Below, one piece after another: positions 6,960 through 14,742 of a stretch of DNA of 20,965 nt. This stretch comes from Steroidobacteraceae bacterium. GTDB lineage: Bacteria > Pseudomonadota > Gammaproteobacteria > Steroidobacterales > Steroidobacteraceae. Location: positions 1-20,965 of the forward strand of contig JABEVI010000246.1 of the NCBI GenBank assembly GCA_013044085.1. The letters run 5' to 3'. The notes beneath the pieces are model-generated. The model was given only the letters and a program-made list of their open reading frames with translations. It was not told the origin of the DNA and made no database searches. Position numbers and translations under genes: made by a program. Each line of letters begins with the position of its first letter. Within the stretch, counting starts at the first letter, position 1.

Positions 6960-8365
6960 GGCAAGCTCCAGGGCCGATCCATCTCGAGTATTCTTGCGAG
7001 CCGTAGGGCGATGTCGTCGCGATGACGACGGGCGGTGATTTGTAGGCCCACCGGCAGGCCGCCACGGGTTACGCCGGCCGGAACGGAAATCGACGGGTTC
7101 CACGCTATGTTCGCGAGCAAACCGAAGGGTTCCGGTCCCGAGTGGCTCGCGTCGCGACCGTCTATGACTTCCGGCATCATCGAATCGGCCCCATAGGGTG
7201 CGCACGCCACCGCCGGTGTCAGGAGCAGATCGGCGTCACGGAACAGCAGCGCCATGTCTCTTTCCAGCTGGCGCACCGTAATCCAAGACGCCGCCACATC
7301 CGCGGGCCCGATTCCCTTGCCCATCTCGAGCCAATATTGCAGTTGCGCCCCGAGGTCTCCTTGGCGGCTCGGCAGCATTCCCGTCAGCGTCATGTCCTCG
7401 CGAGCCTTGAAGATCATGATGATGCCCAGCGCATCGCGTGCATTCACGGGACGAAAGTCCCGCTCGAGCAAATTCAGTCCCGCAGCTGCGACCAGTCTTT
7501 GCGCGGCCTGGTGTGCGATGTCGGCCACTTCCGGCTCCACGATCGCGTAGCCGAGATCCATCGACCAAACGGCTCTCAATCCTGAGACGTCGAGTACACC
7601 GATGGCCTGCTCGTAGCCTACCCCACTCGCCGGCAATGACTGCCGATCGCGGTCGTCGGGGCCGGCGACCGCGTCCAGGTAGCGGGCGGTGTCGGCAACA
7701 CTACGCGTGAGCGCACCATGGGTCGCCCAATTGGCGAATCCATCACCGCGCGGGATGCGGCCATGACTCGGCTTCAATCCCACCAAGCCTGTGAAGGACG
7801 CCGGCTCACGCGTTGACCCGGACGCATCCGTCGCCGTGGCGAAAGGCACGATTCCCGCAGCAACCGCGGCCGACGAACCTCCGCTGCTGCCCCCCGGGGT
7901 GAGTTGCAGATTCCACGGATTACGCGTGACGCCCCAGAGCTTGTTGTATGTGCTTGCGTCGATGCCGAACTCGCAAATGTTGGTTTTTCCGATTGCAATC
8001 GCACCAGCCGCTCGAAGTTTCTCGACATGCACTGAGTCCTGGACGGCCGGCGGCGCATCCTTCAGGAGCAATGAGCCCTGGGTCGTCGGCAAGCCCGCGA
8101 TGTCCTCGATGTCCTTGACGCCGAACGGCACTCCCGCAAGCTTGCCGGGGTCCTCGCCGCGACCGACCCGCCGATCGATGTCTTCCGCTTCACGTCGGGC
8201 GGCATCGAGCCGTGTCATGATGAAGGCATTGATCTGGGGATTGGCCACCTCAAAGGTCTGGAGACATTCCTCCAGGACGTCGACGGCGCGCAGCTCACCA
8301 CGGCGGATTGCGTCAGCGGTTTCGACGACGCCACGCATTGAAAAATGTCCGGCGATCATGCTCAT
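6941..8365 (-). CDS. Amidase signature family hydrolase
   Basis: A 474-residue amidase-signature enzyme, a Ser-cisSer-Lys hydrolase that splits carboxamides or aryl/acyl amides to acid and amine. Visible residues are K84 in GVKDIED, the cis-serine in PGGSSGGSS (S160/S161), and the nucleophile S184 in the ASGSTREPA stretch. The normal motif there is TGGS-I-R-x-P, so position 182 is Ser instead of Gly and the following Ile is Thr. The length fits free amidases rather than GatA, and no gatB or gatC lies nearby, so a tRNA role is unlikely. No signal peptide is seen. ATG 8365 has GAGGAT about 7 bases upstream, inside the pepN stop region, 9 bases after that gene. It probably works with the downstream asparaginase in releasing ammonia from amide-bearing substrates. 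Confidence 0.9.
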   Translation of the reverse strand: MSMIAGHFSMRGVVETADAIRRGELRAVDVLEECLQTFEVANPQINAFIMTRLDAARREAEDIDRRVGRGEDPGKLAGVPFGVKDIEDIAGLPTTQGSLLLKDAPPAVQDSVHVEKLRAAGAIAIGKTNICEFGIDASTYNKLWGVTRNPWNLQLTPGGSSGGSSAAVAAGIVPFATATDASGSTREPASFTGLVGLKPSHGRIPRGDGFANWATHGALTRSVADTARYLDAVAGPDDRDRQSLPASGVGYEQAIGVLDVSGLRAVWSMDLGYAIVEPEVADIAHQAAQRLVAAAGLNLLERDFRPVNARDALGIIMIFKAREDMTLTGMLPSRQGDLGAQLQYWLEMGKGIGPADVAASWITVRQLERDMALLFRDADLLLTPAVACAPYGADSMMPEVIDGRDASHSGPEPFGLLANIAWNPSISVPAGVTRGGLPVGLQITARRHRDDIALRLARILEMDRPWSLPWQIKT

Positions 8366-8374
8366 TTCGAATCC

Positions 8375-11059
8375 TCAACCCATGGCAGGCGAATCTGGGC
8401 TCGCGCTTGGCTCCAGAAGCGCGTTGGCGAGCAGTTCATAGAGTCCGCGCGATATATTCGGAGTGTCGATAATTCTTCTGAATTCAGTCTGGATGAGATG
8501 TCGTCGCGAGACATCCAATCGGCGCCACTGCATGGCTTGTGGCATGAGCCAGTTAATGCTTTCCGGCTTGATGCGGTCCACTTGTATGAGCATTTCGGCG
8601 AACAACCGGTAGCCGCTTCCGCCGGGTTCGTGGAACTGAACATAGTTGCGCCTGCAGAATCCGCCAAGGAGGGCCTTGCCCTTCGCTGGATTCAATAGAT
8701 CGAACGCGGGGTGGGCGGTCAATGCGCGTACGCGTTCCACGGTTCCCGGCAGTCTCGAAGTGGCCTGAATATAAAGCCACTTGTCTACGATCAAGTCATT
8801 GGGCCGCCAGCGCTCGTAAAATCGGTCAAAGGTGGCGATCCGATCGGGAAAATCGAGGTCTGTCAGAATCGACAGCGCCGCAATCCGGTCGGTCGCGTTT
8901 GCGCCGTTGTCCATCTGGTGGATGACGCGTCGGATGGATGTCTCGTCGCCGAGCACCGCCAGATAACCGAGGCTCAAATTTCGCAGGCGTCGTCGCGCGA
9001 TCGGAATCGCCTCCGGGCGGTAAGGCTCGTCGTTCGCAAGTTCCTCGTAGCGAGCAAGCCAACGATCCCGCAGGGACCTCGCAAGAGTGCCGATGACGAA
9101 TTGGCGCCCGGCGACGATGCAATCCAAGTCGATCGGTGGTTCCGCGGCGGCGCCTAGTGTGTTCTCCTCGGGCAATCGCAGGAGGAGGGCGGCGATGCCG
9201 GGATCGGCTTCGCCGGAGAGGATTTCGGCGCACACATTCAGGAAATCAGGCTCGATGCGCGGAGGTCGCTTGACGCGAAAATCCTCCGCGGCTTCCAGAA
9301 TCGCGCGTGTTGCAAGTCCCTGGATCGCGTCCCATCGGCTCACGGGGTCGGTGTCGTGAATCGCGAGAAAAAGGCTGTCGTTCGCACGGCGCTGGAAGGT
9401 CACCCGTACCGGCGCCGAAAAGTCTCTCAGCACCGACAGTATCGGTGCGACCGGAACGTCGACGAATTCATACTCCTCGATTGAATGCCGGACTTCGAGC
9501 ACTCGTGTCGTGTCGGTGCACGGAGTCACATCGTAGCGCAGTCGCAAAGGCAGTGCCCGACCGTCTGCGTCGAGAAGACCTATCGCGACAGGAATGTGCA
9601 TCGGTTCCTTGCGCGGTTGCCCCGGAGTGGCGGGACAAGACTGGCGGATCCGCAGTCTATAGGTGTGCGTCGTCGCATCGTGGTGTTCGTCGATGTCCAG
9701 TTGCGGAGTGCCGGCCTGGTGGTACCAAAGGCGAAACTGTGTCAGGTCCCGCCCGGAAGCATCTTCCATGGTGCGGACGAAATCCTCCGTGGTGACCGCC
9801 CGACCGTCGTGACGGGTCAGATACATGCGGATACCTTTAAGATAGGCAGTCGGTCCTATCAGAAGGCGCAACATGCGGATCAATTCCGCGCCCTTCTCAT
9901 AAACAGTGGTCGTGTAGAAATTGGCCACTTCGATGAACGACTCCGGCTTTACAGGGTGTGCGGCGGGACCGGAATCCTCGGCGAATTGATCGGCTCGCAT
10001 GCGGCTTACCGCCGCTATGCGTTTTTCTGCGGCGGCCGACATCGCGCTCGAGAATTCCTGGTCGCGAAATCGGGTGAGTCCTTCTTTCAGACTCAGCTGA
10101 AACCAATCTCGACAGGTGACTCGATTGCCGGTCCAGTTGTGAAAGTACTCGTGTCCGACGATACGCTCGATCAGCATGTAGTCGTCGTCGGTGGCATCAT
10201 CCGGATCTGCGACGATCGTCTGCGCGTCGAAGACATTCAGCCCTTTATTTTCCTGTGCGCCGACATGGCCGTCGAGGGCGACGATGTGGTACACGTCGAG
10301 GTCGTATTCCAGGTCATACACGTCCTCATCCCAGCGCATGGCGTGCTTCAACGAATCCATCGCGTGACGGCACCGCGAAATCTTGTCCGGGGACGCGTAT
10401 ATCTTCAGCGCCACGGAGCGTCCAGATCGGGTCAGAAACTGGTCGGTGAGGTGTGGCAGGTTCCCCGCGACGACGGCGAGCAAATAGGAGGGCTTGGGAT
10501 GTGGATCGTGCCAGCGCGCCCAATGGCGGCCGTCATGGAGAGTTCCGCTGGCAACCAGGTTGCCGTTCGACAACAGGACCGGGCATCGCTCCGGGGACGC
10601 CCGCAAAGTGACGGTGTAGATTGCCATGACATCCGGACGATCCGGAAAATACGTGATGCGTCGGAAGCCCTCCGGTTCGCACTGGGTCGCGATCACGCCG
10701 CCGCCGGCGACGAACATGCCCAGTCCGCTATGATTGTCCTGTGGCCGGATCCGTGACTCGATGCGCACTTCGCATTGTTCGGGTATTCGTAGAACGAGAG
10801 CCGACGCGCTCAGCTCGCGGTCGCCCGGAGCGATCTCGTGACCGTCGACTTGAACGCCCAAAAGCTGCTGTTCACGGCCAAACAATACGAGCGGGGATGA
10901 ACCATCGGGCTCGGCCGGATTTCGCCGCACTCTCATCGTGGTAAGGACCCGGGTGTATTCGGCATCCAGATCGATTTCCATCTCGATCGAATCCACCAGC
11001 CAGTCCGGCGTGCGGTAATCCGCGAGCAGGATTCGCCGATGCTCAACCTTGGCGTTCAT
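8375..11059 (-). CDS. pepN: M1-family aminopeptidase N (PepN type) with altered GAMEN motif
   Basis: An 894-residue gluzincin metallopeptidase that removes N-terminal residues from peptides in the cytoplasm. The zinc site is intact: H303-E-Y-F-H307 and E326 in SLKEG, with the PepN-typical flank HNWTGNRVTCRDWFQ. VYEKGAE supplies the catalytic Tyr. The usual GAMEN substrate-binding motif reads GAQEN (267-271), and the stretch before it is LDGHV, where E. coli PepN has VDFFNM as I recall it, so it is one residue shorter. The Met replaced by Gln lines the S1 pocket in E. coli PepN. The ATG at 11059 overlaps the MFS stop as ATGA; the frame continues upstream but only inside the transporter gene. 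Size is close to E. coli PepN (870). A specialised paralog rather than the housekeeping copy is my inference. Confidence 0.93.
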   Translation of the reverse strand: MNAKVEHRRILLADYRTPDWLVDSIEMEIDLDAEYTRVLTTMRVRRNPAEPDGSSPLVLFGREQQLLGVQVDGHEIAPGDRELSASALVLRIPEQCEVRIESRIRPQDNHSGLGMFVAGGGVIATQCEPEGFRRITYFPDRPDVMAIYTVTLRASPERCPVLLSNGNLVASGTLHDGRHWARWHDPHPKPSYLLAVVAGNLPHLTDQFLTRSGRSVALKIYASPDKISRCRHAMDSLKHAMRWDEDVYDLEYDLDVYHIVALDGHVGAQENKGLNVFDAQTIVADPDDATDDDYMLIERIVGHEYFHNWTGNRVTCRDWFQLSLKEGLTRFRDQEFSSAMSAAAEKRIAAVSRMRADQFAEDSGPAAHPVKPESFIEVANFYTTTVYEKGAELIRMLRLLIGPTAYLKGIRMYLTRHDGRAVTTEDFVRTMEDASGRDLTQFRLWYHQAGTPQLDIDEHHDATTHTYRLRIRQSCPATPGQPRKEPMHIPVAIGLLDADGRALPLRLRYDVTPCTDTTRVLEVRHSIEEYEFVDVPVAPILSVLRDFSAPVRVTFQRRANDSLFLAIHDTDPVSRWDAIQGLATRAILEAAEDFRVKRPPRIEPDFLNVCAEILSGEADPGIAALLLRLPEENTLGAAAEPPIDLDCIVAGRQFVIGTLARSLRDRWLARYEELANDEPYRPEAIPIARRRLRNLSLGYLAVLGDETSIRRVIHQMDNGANATDRIAALSILTDLDFPDRIATFDRFYERWRPNDLIVDKWLYIQATSRLPGTVERVRALTAHPAFDLLNPAKGKALLGGFCRRNYVQFHEPGGSGYRLFAEMLIQVDRIKPESINWLMPQAMQWRRLDVSRRHLIQTEFRRIIDTPNISRGLYELLANALLEPSASPDSPAMG

Positions 11060-12447
11060 GGTTTCGCCTTGTCGTCGCGACGTGCCCGCTGTTCGATGCG
11101 GCGTCGCACGATGTCGTGCCGGCGCGCGTCGAGGGGAAAGTTCCAAGCGAAGGCGGCGGCGATGAATTGCAGCACACCCGGCAATATCACGTACGCAATC
11201 ATCAGCCCGGCTTTGACCCGCCCAGCCATCGGCGCGCCGTTGGCATATCCAAAGGCGGCGATCAGCGGCAGTCCGATGCCGAGTCCAGCTCCCATGCAGA
11301 GCTTGAACAGAACGTTTTGTATGGCGAAATAATTGCCGGCCCGGTTCACGCCGGTCTTGAGCATGTCGTAATCGACGATGTCACCCAGGATGGCGATCGG
11401 GACCACTTGGCCGCCTCCCGCAATCGCGGCCATTGCGACGGTGAGCGCGAGCGCCGGCCAAAGCGCGCTCTGACCGGGCGGGATGAAGAAAAGACAGAAC
11501 GGCAGCATGCCGTTCAAGATCCAGCTTATCGCGCCAGGACGGTGCTTGCCGTAGCGACGCAGCACCTTGAGCCACAAAGGGAGCGTCGAAACCTGAACCG
11601 CGAAGTAGCCGAGCATGAAGAAGGCGAATTCACTGCCGAGGCGCAGATACTGGGTGACGAAAATAAAGAACACCGAGGAGGAAATCCCGTTGGCGAGCTG
11701 CAGGAAGCCGACGATTGAACAGAAGCGCCAAAGGAGTCGGTTAGTCCGGATGGCGCGCAGGAGATCGGGGAACGAGGGGGTTGCGGCGCCCACGAACGCG
11801 CCGCGCGGAACGTAGCGCAAGGCCAAGAACGCGATCAACGGCAGCGCAAGCGCGTCGCACCAGGCGATCGCGCGGAATACCTCCGGGTTGATCTGCGTGG
11901 AGTGCGTAAATGGAACCTGGATGATCAGCGCCAACCAGAAGCCGAGTGCGCCGAGAACGGAAGCCACGGTCAAATACGTCGCGATGCGCGAACGCTCGAG
12001 GTAGCGGCGGGATAACTCGCTGCCCCACGCCTTGTTCGGCACGTCGAACAACGCGTAACCGACATAAAACGCGAAACAAGCGAGAGTGTAATAGACGATC
12101 GTCGCCGTGCGTGGCGGCGAGAACAGGAAGACGATCGCCGCGGCGCAGACCAGGGAGCCTGCGAGAATCCAAGGCTTTCGCTTGCCCCAGCGTGTTGGCA
12201 GGCGGTCGGAAAGATAGCCGACCAACGGATCGGCGGCCGCGTCGAATGTGCGAGCGAAGAACGAAACCGCGCCAATCGCCGCGAGTGTGGTCGCTGTGTT
12301 TTGAACGTAGTATGCGGGCAGCACCATGTTGATCGGCAGGTTCACGAGGGAGATCGGCAAGGTCGTGACCGCGTACATCATCAACGCGCGTGCGGGGAGT
12401 CGCGTCGGATCCGTTGTAGCCCCGCCGCCGTTCGTTTCCTCGTCCAA
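11056..12447 (-). CDS. MFS transporter of the glycoside-pentoside-hexuronide (GPH) cation symporter type
   Basis: A 463-residue inner-membrane protein with about 12 hydrophobic segments. The loop after the second helix reads DPLVGYLSDR (73-82) followed by GKRKPW (88-93), the signature of the GPH symporter group, and DIVDYDMLKTG lies in the second half, also typical. Such carriers co-transport sugars or other solutes with H+ or Na+; the substrate here need not be a sugar. The start is TTG at 12447, chosen because GGAGG lies 7 bases upstream and the resulting length fits the family. Longer starts at 12537 or 12651 would run across the promoter and into the LysR gene. It is the first gene of operon A, divergent from the regulator, and its stop overlaps the pepN start. 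Confidence 0.87.
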   Translation of the reverse strand: MDEETNGGGATTDPTRLPARALMMYAVTTLPISLVNLPINMVLPAYYVQNTATTLAAIGAVSFFARTFDAAADPLVGYLSDRLPTRWGKRKPWILAGSLVCAAAIVFLFSPPRTATIVYYTLACFAFYVGYALFDVPNKAWGSELSRRYLERSRIATYLTVASVLGALGFWLALIIQVPFTHSTQINPEVFRAIAWCDALALPLIAFLALRYVPRGAFVGAATPSFPDLLRAIRTNRLLWRFCSIVGFLQLANGISSSVFFIFVTQYLRLGSEFAFFMLGYFAVQVSTLPLWLKVLRRYGKHRPGAISWILNGMLPFCLFFIPPGQSALWPALALTVAMAAIAGGGQVVPIAILGDIVDYDMLKTGVNRAGNYFAIQNVLFKLCMGAGLGIGLPLIAAFGYANGAPMAGRVKAGLMIAYVILPGVLQFIAAAFAWNFPLDARRHDIVRRRIEQRARRDDKAKP

Positions 12448-12501
12448 GGCGCGCCCTCCAGGATGGTTTCCCAAAGTACCCGGCGACCTGGGGCGCGTGC
12501 A

Positions 12502-12538
12502 ATGCAGTTTATAGATGTTCTGATACCATTCGTGCATG
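12502..12538 (-). promoter_or_regulatory. Putative promoter/operator of operon A in the LysR divergent gap
   Basis: The 117-base gap between the MFS and LysR genes holds a TATAAA box on the minus strand (12508-12513) with no good -35 element, as is common for LysR-activated promoters. It is flanked by an inverted pair ATGCA (12502-12506) and TGCAT (12534-12538). A CATTCG half-site at 12527-12532 sits where the -35 would be; the same hexamer forms a full inverted repeat ahead of the DmpA gene. Function is inferred from position and symmetry. Confidence 0.3.
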
Positions 12539-12564
12539 ACCGACTCACCCCGCCGGCGGCCGCC

Positions 12565-13473
12565 ATGGGCCTGAGGTTTCTCGAGGATTTCCTGACCCTC
12601 GCGCAGACGGGCAATTTCTCCCGTGCCGCCGAGGAGCGACACGTGACGCAACCGGCGCTCAGCCGCCGCATCAAGTCGCTGGAAAATTATCTCGGCGTGG
12701 AGTTGATCGACCGCACCTCATTCCCGATCACGTTGACCGCGGCGGGAATTTCCTTCCGCGATTCGGGAATCGATATCGTCAAGTCGCTGCGGGCCGCGAG
12801 GCGCGCTGCCCGGGAAATTGGTGCCGAGGACCGCAGTATCGTGCGAATTGCCACGCTCCACAGCCTGGCGATCCATTATTACCCGCACTATTACCAGGCG
12901 TTCCATGGGGCCGTAGGCCCGTTCAAAGTGCACATGCTCTGCGAGAACATGCATAACTGCCTGCAGGCGTTCCTCGAGGGCTCATGCCACTATTTGCTTG
13001 TGTTCTCCAATCCCGCCGTGCCTTTGTTTCTGACCTCGACCAACTATCCGTACCTGTTGATCGAGAGGGACCATCTCGTGCCGCTTTGCGCGCCGGGCCC
13101 CAAGGGAACCCCGCTTCATCCGCTGCCCGGCGGTCCCGGCTCTCCACGGCCTTACCTGTCGTACGGTCCGAATTCCTATCTTGGCAAGGTGGTCGACGAG
13201 GTGCTGCACGCGCAGCGACATCAGGCATTTCTTGAGACACGCTATGTCGATGATCTGGCCGAATCCATCAAGTCGATGGCGAAGGGAGGTCACGGCATCG
13301 CCTGGCTGCCCCGGAAGACCGCGCTCGCGGAAATCGAGACAGGGGCGCTCGTGCCGGCCGGAGATGACCGTTGGGCGGCGCCTCTCGAGGTTCGCATCTA
13401 TCATCGCACGAGCTTTTCGGAGGTTTTCAAGAAAGTCGCGAATTCGTACATTCAGAAGCGCGCGCCCGGGTAG
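12565..13473 (+). CDS. LysR-type regulator, HypT/YjiE-like subgroup
   Basis: A 302-residue LysR-type transcription factor. The N-terminal winged helix-turn-helix spans about residues 5-60, with NFSRAAEERHVTQPALSRRI as recognition region, followed by a linker helix and an effector-binding domain. Blocks such as FLEDFLTLAQTGNFSRAA, NSYLGK and GHGIAWLP resemble E. coli HypT (YjiE/QseD), a hypochlorite-responsive regulator. That resemblance does not prove a redox role; LysR proteins of this subgroup in catabolic loci probably sense a pathway compound. The ATG at 12565 gives the standard LysR N-terminus but has no clear Shine-Dalgarno; in-frame GTG 12532 and ATG 12502 are alternatives. Placed divergently from operon A and 82 bases upstream of the DmpA gene, it is the likely controller of both. 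Confidence 0.9.
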   Translation: MGLRFLEDFLTLAQTGNFSRAAEERHVTQPALSRRIKSLENYLGVELIDRTSFPITLTAAGISFRDSGIDIVKSLRAARRAAREIGAEDRSIVRIATLHSLAIHYYPHYYQAFHGAVGPFKVHMLCENMHNCLQAFLEGSCHYLLVFSNPAVPLFLTSTNYPYLLIERDHLVPLCAPGPKGTPLHPLPGGPGSPRPYLSYGPNSYLGKVVDEVLHAQRHQAFLETRYVDDLAESIKSMAKGGHGIAWLPRKTALAEIETGALVPAGDDRWAAPLEVRIYHRTSFSEVFKKVANSYIQKRAPG

Positions 13474-13502
13474 CGACAGATACAAACATTACGGCATACC
13501 GG

Positions 13503-13527
13503 CATTCGTCTTTTGCATCGGCGAATG
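13503..13527. promoter_or_regulatory. Candidate LysR operator: CATTCG-N13-CGAATG
   Basis: A perfect 6-bp inverted repeat (13503-13508 and 13522-13527) with a 13-base spacer lies in the 82-base gap between the LysR and DmpA genes. Within it a T-N11-A core can be drawn, as in LysR-type boxes. One copy of the CATTCG half-site also occurs in the LysR/MFS gap at 12527-12532. It ends about 28 bases before the DmpA start. Binding is inferred. Confidence 0.35.
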
Positions 13528-13555
13528 TGCCTGCGCGAATTAAGGTGACTGCATC

Positions 13556-14695
13556 ATGGAAAAAACGCACATCCGTACGCCCGACGGCAAATTGCGGGCA
13601 CGTGGCGCCGGCATTCCGTTTCCGGGCGTTCCCGGCCGCCATAACGCGATAACCGATGTATCGGGCGTCGAGGTTGGCTATTGCACGTTGATCCGCGGCG
13701 AGGGCCCGCTCGTCGTCGGCCGTGGCCCCGTACGCACCGGTGTCACCGCCATTTTGCCGCGCGGGCGCGCGCGCGGTGCCGACGGGGTGTTTGCCGGCTA
13801 CTTCAGTTATAACGGCAACGGGGAAATGAGCGGCACACACTGGATCGAGGAGGCGGGCCGTTGCGATGGGCCGATCACGATCACGAATTCGCACTCCGTC
13901 GGAATCGCGCGTGACACGACGATCCGGTGGATCGTCGAACGCTTTCCCGGAAAATTCGACACCGGAAACAGCTTCGCGATGCCGGTTGCCGCCGAGACGC
14001 TGGACGGCTATCTGAACGATGTCAACGGATTTCACGTGCGCGAAGAACATGTCTTTGCGGCAATCGATTGCGCGCGCGGTGGGCCGGTGGAGGAAGGCAG
14101 CGTCGGTGGCGGCACCGGCATGCGCTGTTTCGAGTTCAAGGGCGGCTCGGGAACGGCGTCGCGGATCGTGCAAATCGACGAATCCTGCTACACGGTTGGG
14201 GCGTTCGTGCAGTCGAACCATGGGCTTCGCCACCTTTGCACGATCGCGGGAGTTCCGGTTGGCGAATTCCTGCCAAAGACCGAAACGGTCCGTGAGGACG
14301 GAGGATCGATCATCGGCATCGTTGCGACGGATGCGCCACTGCTGCCACACCAGCTGAAGCGCGTCGCCAGGCGGTGTGCATCCGGGATCGCCCGCTCCGG
14401 GGCCATCCCGTCGAACAGCTCCGGGGATCTGTTTCTTGCCTTGTCCTGCGCGAACGATGCGGCGTTTCACGAAACGGAACGGCTGACGAGTGCGCAATTC
14501 CTGCCGGATTTTGTGCTGAGCCCGATCTTCGAGGCAACGGTGCAGGCGATCGATGAGGCCGTGATCAATTCAATCGTGGGCAACCGGACGATGATCGGGC
14601 GTGACGGGCATCGCGTCGATGCTCTGCCGATCGACAAGGTTCAGGAGTTGCTGCGCAGACACGGCCGATTGGTCGAGCCGCTGCCGACGTCGTAG
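13556..14695 (+). CDS. dmpA: DmpA-type autoprocessing aminopeptidase (P1/S58 family; D-/beta-aminopeptidase candidate)
   Basis: A 379-residue P1-family (S58) N-terminal nucleophile hydrolase. Characterised relatives include DmpA of Ochrobactrum anthropi, an L-aminopeptidase/D-amidase, and the BapA beta-peptidases. The precursor should cut itself between G250 and S251 in REDGGSIIG, the new N-terminal Ser being the nucleophile; DmpA is cut at G249/S250. Other conserved blocks are TNSHSVG, TLDGYLNDVNG, GSVGGGTGM, the N221 of VQSNHG, ATDAPLLPHQLKR and NSSGDLF. The length equals the family norm (about 375) and there is no signal peptide. ATG 13556 is preceded by AAGGTGA at 8 bases. It follows the LysR gene on the same strand, so it may share its transcript or use a regulated promoter in the gap. 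Whether it prefers D-, beta- or ordinary residues cannot be told here. Confidence 0.92.
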   Translation: MEKTHIRTPDGKLRARGAGIPFPGVPGRHNAITDVSGVEVGYCTLIRGEGPLVVGRGPVRTGVTAILPRGRARGADGVFAGYFSYNGNGEMSGTHWIEEAGRCDGPITITNSHSVGIARDTTIRWIVERFPGKFDTGNSFAMPVAAETLDGYLNDVNGFHVREEHVFAAIDCARGGPVEEGSVGGGTGMRCFEFKGGSGTASRIVQIDESCYTVGAFVQSNHGLRHLCTIAGVPVGEFLPKTETVREDGGSIIGIVATDAPLLPHQLKRVARRCASGIARSGAIPSNSSGDLFLALSCANDAAFHETERLTSAQFLPDFVLSPIFEATVQAIDEAVINSIVGNRTMIGRDGHRVDALPIDKVQELLRRHGRLVEPLPTS

Positions 14696-14701
14696 CTTGT
14701 C

Positions 14702-14721
14702 GATCGCGCTTCGCGCCGATC
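14702..14721. terminator. Hairpin between convergent DmpA and S12 hydrolase genes
   Basis: The 47-base convergent gap contains a GATCGCGC / GCGCCGATC stem with a TTC loop: 8 bp with a single bulged C at 14717. It is GC-rich and in the right place for two-way termination, but no T-run follows on either strand. Confidence 0.35.
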
Positions 14722-14742
14722 CGACCCGTCTCGTTGCTCGAG

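Noticed and set aside
6941..8365. Amidase as GatA of the tRNA amidotransferase
   Set aside because: No gatB or gatC nearby, the nucleophile motif is divergent, and it sits inside a catabolic operon.
9485..10756. 423-codon open frame antisense to pepN
   Set aside because: No motif; the opposite strand carries the intact HEYFH-x18-E zinc site in frame.
12502..12564. Longer LysR N-terminus from ATG 12502 or GTG 12532
   Set aside because: LysR proteins normally begin two to four residues before the first helix, which fits ATG 12565, and the longer starts lie across the presumed operon A promoter; kept as alternatives.
13427..14497. 356-codon open frame antisense to the DmpA gene
   Set aside because: Arginine-rich, low-complexity composition with no recognisable motifs, fully opposite a gene with complete family motifs; typical GC-driven shadow.
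14374..14556. Short frame starting MCIRDR, resembling the translated transposase adapter seen in contaminated assemblies
   Set aside because: The underlying DNA (GTG TGC ATC CGG) is not the adapter sequence and lies inside the DmpA gene in another frame.
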